Shown here in pieces: positions 57,896-64,000 of a stretch of 64,000 bases of DNA. The notes below the pieces were generated by a model. The model was not told the DNA's origin. It saw only the letters and a program-made list of their open reading frames with translations, and did no database searches. A program made the translations under genes and the position numbers. The DNA is from Lactuca virosa (taxonomy: Eukaryota > Streptophyta > Magnoliopsida > Asterales > Asteraceae): contig CAKMRJ010005523.1 in the NCBI GenBank assembly GCA_928212115.1, positions 103,752,794 to 103,816,793 on the forward strand. The letters are read 5' to 3'. Position 1 is the stretch's first letter; each line of letters opens with the position of its first letter.

Positions 57896-59564
57896 TTATG
57901 AGTGCGAAAGTGGTTTTGGTACAAAATCAGCTTCCATCATTCCTAGCCCTTGAAGGATTCTATTAAATGTTGCTTCAGGTAGGGCCTTGGTAAATATGTC
58001 AGCCAATTGATCAGCGGATCTTACGAAATGAATCTCGACATTTCCATCTTCCACATGATCCATGATAAAGTGATACCTTAGTGCTATGTGTTTCGTCTTT
58101 GAGTGTTGCACTGGGTTGTGACAAATGTGAATGGCACTTTCAGAATCACAATAGAGAGGAATTATTTTCATACTTAAGCCATAATCGCGAAGTTGGCTTT
58201 GAATCCAAATAACTTAAGATGTGCACGAAGCTGCAACTATGTATTCAGCCTCAGCTGTTGACAACGAAACACATGTTTTTTTCTTTGATTGCCAACTCAC
58301 CAGGTTGCCATCAAGAAATTGGCATCCACCAGTTGTGCTTTTTCTATCTAAACCGCAACCGCCTAGGTCAGCATCTGAAAATGCTTGTACGAAAAAACCT
58401 GAGTTCGCAGGATACCAAATTCCAAGAGATGACGTTTGTTTTAGATACCGGAAGATATTCTTGACAACCACCATATGAGGTTCGCGAGGGTTGGCTTGGA
58501 ACCTAGCACAATAACAAACTGAAAACATAATATCTAGTCTGCTAGCTGTTAGATACATGAGTGAACGTATCACCTGACGATAAATGGTCATATCAGCAGC
58601 AGGTTTATCTAGCGAAGGAGTCAGTTTTGTTCCGAATGCCATTGGAGCCTTCATCTTTGAGTCTCCCAACATTCCAAACTTAGCAAGTAGGGTCTTCGTG
58701 TAAGCCTCCTGATTGATGAAAATTCCTTCCAGTCCCTGTCTAATGTTTAATCCAAGAAAAAAGTTAATTGGACCCATTGAGCTCATTTCAAACTTAGTTT
58801 CCATCAGCTCTCGGAACTCAGCTGTTAAGCTGGGATTAGTAGATCCGAAGATGATGTCATCAACATAAATTTGTACGATCATCAAGTGGTCACCCTCTTT
58901 CTTGTGAAAGAAGGTTGCGTCAACCGAACCTTGCTTAAATTTGGACATTTTAAGAAAACGAGTTAGTGTTTCATACCAGGCTCTTGGAGCTTGTTTCTAA
59001 ACCGTAAACTGCTTTGTCAAGAATATAACAGTGGTTGGGATATTTTTCATTTACAAATCCAGGTGGTTGTTCGACATAAACGGTCTCTTCCAGTTCGCCA
59101 TTTAAGAATGCACATTTCACATCCATTTGGAAAACTTCAAAATTTTTGTGTGCTGCATATGCCAAGAAGATGCGAACAGATTCCAACTTTGCAACGGGTG
59201 CGAAGGTCTCTGTGTAGTCAATCTCTTCTTCCTGGCAATAACCTTTGACCACAAGCCTAGCTTTGTTCCTGATCACATTCCCTTCTTTATCCATTTTATT
59301 CTGAAACACCCATTTTAAACCAAGAACCGATGCATCTGGGGGAGTTGGAATCAGTGTCCAAACTTTGTTTCGTTCGAACTCATTGAGTTCATCTTGCATC
59401 GCTTGCACCCAGTCAGAATGATCGAGAGCAGTGTTGATGGTTTTGGGTTCAATCTTGGATACGAACGAATTAAACATACAGAATTCAACTTTGGAGAATA
59501 ATGCAGTTTGCTTCGCTTTCAGTTGAGAACGGGTAAGGAAACCTATAGAGAATTTACCAATAAC
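57896..59564 (-). pseudogene. pol: Reverse transcriptase and RNase H of element E
   Basis: RT from 59477 (FVSKIEPKTINTALDHSDW, KWVFQNKMDKEGN, FQMDVKCAFLNGE). A frameshift near 58990 follows, then 58948-58214 with catalytic QIYVDDIIFGS and the LTASRLDIMFSVC block, RNase H (SDADLGG, STAEAEYI), a TAA near 58212, and the end of RNase H (LYCDSESA, DIFTKAL). Very similar to D, so the two families share ancestry. A TAA near 59565 cuts it from the integrase frame. Confidence 0.88.
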
Positions 59565-60600
59565 TTAGGCTTTTGGGTGATCTCTTGTCCATTTGGTCAT
59601 AGGAGGATAATTTGGATCTAAGGATGGATTTAGCTCAGCATTTACTTCCTTAAATTCAGATTGAACAGATTGAGCGTCTGAGTCATCATTGGCTTCTTTA
59701 TTCTCCCCCTCGAATGATGCGAACTCGTTGACCTCAGGATTTAAATCATCTCCTTTTAATGGAGGTTCGTGGGTCAAAGTTGGTGAGGAACAATCTCCAT
59801 CAGAAGGAGGTTTGGTAAAGATGGGTGATGCAAAACCCTCCCCCTGCATAGAAGCATTCGTGGTTAGAGGTGTTCTTGAACTCTCCCCCTGGAAAGTGGT
59901 GTGCGAGTCTCGGCGGTCATTCGCAGTGGATGGCTGTTGAGGCATGTCTTTTGCAGCATCATCGATAATCTTCTTAAGTTCGTCGACTTTATTATCCGCT
60001 GCCTTAGCTTCAGATGTGATAGCTTTCTCAGGTTCATCAAAGAGTAACATGAACTCTTCATAAAGGTTGGACATAGAAATAACGACTGGATAAGGTTTAG
60101 GAAAGATTTCCTTGATCTGACTTTCGTTCGACTGAATTCGCTTTAGATAATTGTCGTCAAACGTGACATAGTAGGTTTCTTCTATCTTCTTTGAGCGTTT
60201 GTTGAGAACCCTATATGCCTTGGATGTTAGCGAATATCCTAAGAATATACCTTCGTCAGCTTTCACATTGAACTTGTTCCTTTGTTCTTTGGAGTTGAAG
60301 ATGAAACACCTGGAACCAAAAACGTGGAACAACTTAACGTTAGGTTTGCGATTATTTATGATTTCATAAGGATTTATTAAGAATCGCTTATTTAGGATGG
60401 ATCGATTTTGGGTGAAGCAAGCGGTAGCTATCGCATCAGCCCAGAAGTAGAGTGGCAGACATGCGAACATTAGCATGGTTCGTGCAGCTTCACATAAGGA
60501 ACAGTTTCTTCTTTCAACTACGCCATTCTGTTGTGGAGTGTAGGGAGCAGAGAAGTTGTTTGTGACTCCCTTTTCAGCAAGAAATTCTTCAAACGCTTGG
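59565..60600 (-). pseudogene. Integrase C-terminal region and linker of element E
   Basis: After a frameshift near 60590 the integrase continues (MLMFACLPLYFWADAIAT, KLFHVFGSRCFIF, DEGIFLGYS), followed by an acidic, Ser/Pro-rich linker with repeated EGE-S/F-containing blocks, up to WTRDHPK before the RT. Confidence 0.82.
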
Positions 60601-61450
60601 TTTTGAATTCTAGCCCGTTGTCGCTGCGAACATTGCGAACCAGCTTTCGCAGTTGAAGTTCGATTTGCTTGATAAAGTCCTTGAGCTTTGGCGTTACTTC
60701 AGATTTCTGCTTAAGAAAGAACACCCAAGTGAAACGTGAAAAATCATCTACAATTACTAGAATATACTTACTACCACCAACGCTTTCAATAGCAGAAGGT
60801 CTGCAAAGGTCGATGTGTAGAAGTTCCAAAGGTTTGATGAATTTCGTGTTCACAATAGTAGGATGACTTTTTCTACTTTGCTTTCCCATCTCACAGGCTG
60901 CACATAAATGATCCTTGTCAAATTTCAATAGAGGAAGTCCTTGCACATGATCATCAAGAACGAGCTTGTTAATGTCTTTGAAGTTTAAGTGCGAAAGATG
61001 CCTATGCCATAACCAGCTTTCGTCGGAGTGAGCTTTTGTAAGCAGGCAAATGGAAGGATTTCCTCGTATCAGATTCAGATTCAGTGGATACATTTCACCC
61101 TTTCGTTGTGATTTTAGAAGAACAACCTTGGATTTCTTTTCAATGATTTCTGATCCCTCGTCGTCAAATGACACTTTCAATCCGGTTCCTACAACTAACT
61201 GCAAGACACTGATTAGGTTGTGCTGCAGACCTTCAACATAAGCCACTTTACGAATAGAGAATTCCCCATTCGTTATCATGCCATAGCCTTTTATTTTTCC
61301 AAAAGAATTATTCTCGTATTTTACGTTGCCGCCATCCTTGAGAGCCCTGAACTCTCGTAGTTCCTCCGTTCTTCCTGTCATGTGACATGAACAGCCACTG
61401 TCGATGTACCATTCAGTGTCGAACTATTCGTCACGAATAACCTGCAAAAT
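60518..61450 (-). pseudogene. Protease, pre-integrase and integrase core of element E
   Basis: Protease active site WYIDSGCSCHMTG lies near 61410-61375, just after a TAG. LISVLQL follows, then the zinc region (WLWHRHLSHLNF, CAACEMGK) and the integrase core with Asp in LLHIDLC, Asp in VRSDNG and the Glu just past a frameshift. Unlike D, the first DDE Asp is retained. Confidence 0.85.
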
Positions 61451-63887
61451 TCAAGCAGATTTAGGAACCCAAAGTTTCTTGGGTCCTTGTGAGCCTTTCA
61501 TAGAACTAGGAAAAGTAATATTAAGATCAACCATATATGTTCGTTTTATAAGAGTGGTTTCATCTTTTTGTTTGATGGTGAAAACTTTGATTTTGCAATC
61601 TTTTGAGTTAGTTTCTTTAGAATCAAGAGAATTATTCTTGTTAATAGCTTGATTCTTGACGGGCTTCTTTTCAGCTTCCTTAGGATTAGCATTTGTTTTC
61701 TTAGTTGGAGCTTTCGACTCTGAGAAAAGCTTTCCCTTTCCTTTGATGTTATTAAGTTCAGACTTCGTGGATTGAGAGTGACAAGGCTTTAGTCTCTCCA
61801 TTGGTTGCTTTGTGAAGAAGGGTTTTGGAGTCCCTTTTTGCTGTGAGTCCCTTGGACTATGAGATCAACAATGCGAACACTGATTGGAGTTCATTTGCGA
61901 AGGAGCTTTCCCTTTGTGATTCATTCTCCTCTCGTAGCGAACATAATCTGAATTTTAGGATTGCCAAAATTGTTTCCTTTCATTGAGATTTCTTCTATAT
62001 TTGTCATTCCTTTGTCGTTTTTGATCAGCAAGTTGCTTTGATGACTTGTGGATGTTCACCTTAGGATTCGCTTTCCTCACTTCGGGTTCGCTCTTCACGG
62101 GGTTAGGTTCGCTGCGAACCTCCTTGGTACCACTTGGGCTACCTTTTGCAAATGTTGAGCGATTGTTTAAGGGTTCAGCCACGCATCTCCCTTTGACTCT
62201 CCGAGAAGTTCTTTCAGATAAACCAACAGTTTCGTCAGCATTATCTATGGGAGCTGACCAGAAGTGTTCATCCCATCCGTCTTTGTTGTCTTCATCGATA
62301 ATGGTCTTTAGCTTGACGGTTTGATTTTTGATTACCCATTGACTTTAAAAACTTGATTGGGCGTTGTTCGAACTTTTGGAAAAATAGTTGCTTTTACTTT
62401 CAAAATTTCAGGTTTGTTTTGAACAACTCTTGCGAACTCAACAGAATTTTTGGAAACAAGAGCTTTCGCAGGTTGAGATTCCATTTTAACAAACACTGAG
62501 CAGTCGACCTCATCCTCTACAAAAATGTCACTCATATTACTATCCTCATCGAATTCAGAAGTGCTTTCAACATTTAATTTATTTTCTGAACTCAAATTGG
62601 CATTCAATGAATAAATTTTTTGCATAGTATCAGATTTTATCTGCTTTTTATCATTTTCATCCAAAAGTTGTTTCAACATGATTTTGTGGTCCTTGGACTT
62701 AACGTAATTTTCAATACGTTCAAGTCCGACTTTGTATGCATCAGAAGTTTCTTCAGACGAAACAATAGATTCGCAATTTTAGCAGTCTGCGCCTATTTCG
62801 TCTTCATTTAATTCGAGAAATAGCAAAATCATTTTATGAATTTTCTTACCGATTTCACAATCAAGGTGCAGTTGAGTAATATTAAAGTAAAGCCTTTTTG
62901 CAATCAAACAAAAAATGTTTCGCTATTTTAAAAGCATTAAATTAACTCTCTGCAAATAAATAGATTCGTCCCTAGACTTAGACAAATCCTAATCAATCTT
63001 CTGGATCCACATACGCCTCTCCTCGCTCTTGGATGTTGCCCTGCTCAATTGATCGGTTAGGTTAGAGTTTGAAAGCCGGGTTCACTTTAAACTATCTCTT
63101 ATACTTGAAAAAGTGAATTTTAGATCGTTTAATTCTGTTTCGTATCTAGATACTGGAATATTAGGTAATTCAAGAATGGAATTTACCTTATTGATCAGCT
63201 GTTCGCATTCGTTGATCTGTTCTGAAACTGGCCTTGCCGCGAAACAGCTATCTTCGCTCCTTCCACTCCCACCTGTATTCTCCTGCATATGCGATCCGCC
63301 TTCAGTCACCATCAAGCATCTTCCTAAATACTACGAATTCTGTTCTTTCGCAACAAACACCCTTCCATGTGTGGGCTTGCGTACTTCTTCATCCTCCGAG
63401 TCTGTCGACCAGACTTCCAATCCTCCGAACTCACCTTGATCCAAGTTTTCCTGTACAACAAAAGCAGACATAGAATTATCATTAGATTTCTTCTTCCTGA
63501 TTTCATCCAGCTTTCGCATGTGACAGGCCTCCTCATCCTCTCCTTCATTCTTCTCATTCTTCCTTCGCAACATGCACTCCTTTGCAAGATGGTTTTTACC
63601 ATGACAATAATTGCAATCATATCCGGAGTCACCAACTACCTTTTTCCTTCTTCTCTTCCTCTTTCTGAGATCCAATTTTTTTCTCCTCTTTCACTTTCTC
63701 TGAGCTATAGCTTCCCTGCCAGTTCCTATTTTTGCTTGAGGGAAACTTCTTCCTAGCAAAACGCTTAGGGTTAGACGCCATTAAAGCAACGTCTTTATTT
63801 GAGAGATCGTACTCAGAATGATCTGAATCAGATCCGTCATCAGCAACAGTCTTGCCTTTCGCAACTAAGGCTGAAGACCCCATCCCT
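61451..63887 (-). pseudogene. gag: Gag and Gag-protease spacer of element E (interrupted by G)
   Basis: Zinc knuckle CNYCHGKNHLAKEC near 63615-63575, with a Lys-rich segment before it (frameshift near 63665) and acidic or Lys/Asn-rich segments after it, ending GPKKLWVPKSA and a TGA before the protease. The region matches D in order and composition. The N-terminal Gag core is not in the window because element G interrupts the gene at 63888. Confidence 0.72.
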
Positions 63888-64000
63888 TGTTGGATAAGGT
63901 GTCTAAGTCCATAACTATTTCTGGTATGTACTTGACCCGACCCGGCATGGTCCATTTGGGTTGCATGACACCATGCAATTGGATAAACTAAAATGAGAGA
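63888..64000 (+). mobile_element. Element G: start of a Ty1/copia-type LTR
   Basis: TGTTGGATAAGGTGTCTAAG begins abruptly inside the gag of E and resembles the start of the 5' LTR of F in inverted orientation. Only 113 bp are in view, so orientation (5' end of a plus-strand element) is likely but the TSD cannot be tested. Confidence 0.7.

Larger units (their letters stand above)
14280..64000 (-). mobile_element. Element E: Ty1/copia element with extra ORF, extends past the right edge
   Basis: In minus-strand order: gag (right end), protease, integrase, reverse transcriptase and RNase H down to 57896, a non-coding spacer, an extra gene from 56186 down to 14614, a polypurine tract, and a 3' LTR of about 299 bp. 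Copia elements F and D inserted in the extra gene and G inserted in gag. The 5' LTR is outside the window, so the left TSD (aaggc, 14275-14279) cannot be checked. Several stops and frameshifts make this copy non-functional. Confidence 0.85.

Overview
This is repeat-dense intergenic DNA from a flowering plant, and I see no single-copy host gene in it. The element families (TGTAACGCCC gypsy LTRs carrying ACTCGNCGAGT palindromes, and copia elements with a large extra ORF after pol) resemble my recollection of Asteraceae genomes, possibly lettuce. That attribution is inference. Almost everything is transposable-element DNA, mostly LTR retrotransposons nested inside one another. Six elements have boundaries confirmed by target-site duplications (TSDs) read directly from the sequence.

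Left part (1-14279): a minus-strand Ty3/gypsy LTR cut by the window edge (1-2554); AT-rich DNA with a 422-bp tandem duplication (3750-4595); a non-autonomous Mutator-like element with a 9-bp TSD and inverted tRNA-like modules (4863-6423); a decayed Helitron helicase fragment (6538-6787 plus 12895-12967) split by gypsy-type element A (6788-12894, TSD TATTA); and the end of a second minus-strand gypsy LTR (12968-14279) into which element E inserted.

Right part (14280-64000): minus-strand Ty1/copia element E runs past the right edge and is broken by three insertions: copia D (16392-46601, TSD GAGTA), copia F (47495-55329, TSD GTAAG) and copia G (from 63888). D contains gypsy B (17367-26827, TSD AGAGA) and gag-only gypsy C (30144-37593, TSD GGTAA). 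The order of events is therefore gypsy LTR, then E, then D/F/G, then B and C inside D. B, D, E and F carry recognisable but mutated gag-pol; C carries gag only; A has no protein gene. D and E also have a long extra gene downstream of pol, in the position of the env-like gene of Sireviruses.

Two observations stand out. (1) A, B and C share a stem-loop whose stem is invariant (GTAGTA/TACTAC) and whose loop carries a 6-nt self-complementary sequence that differs in each element (AGATCT, GGGCCC, AGGCCT) while staying palindromic. Outer stems are conserved too, which suggests an RNA dimerisation or packaging signal kept even by the element that lost all its genes. (2) In B, a 68-nt T-rich GT-AG segment between gag and protease looks like an intron whose final TAG is also the gag stop codon, so splicing versus retention would choose between Gag-Pol and Gag. 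In addition, several families carry their own short palindrome in dispersed arrays.
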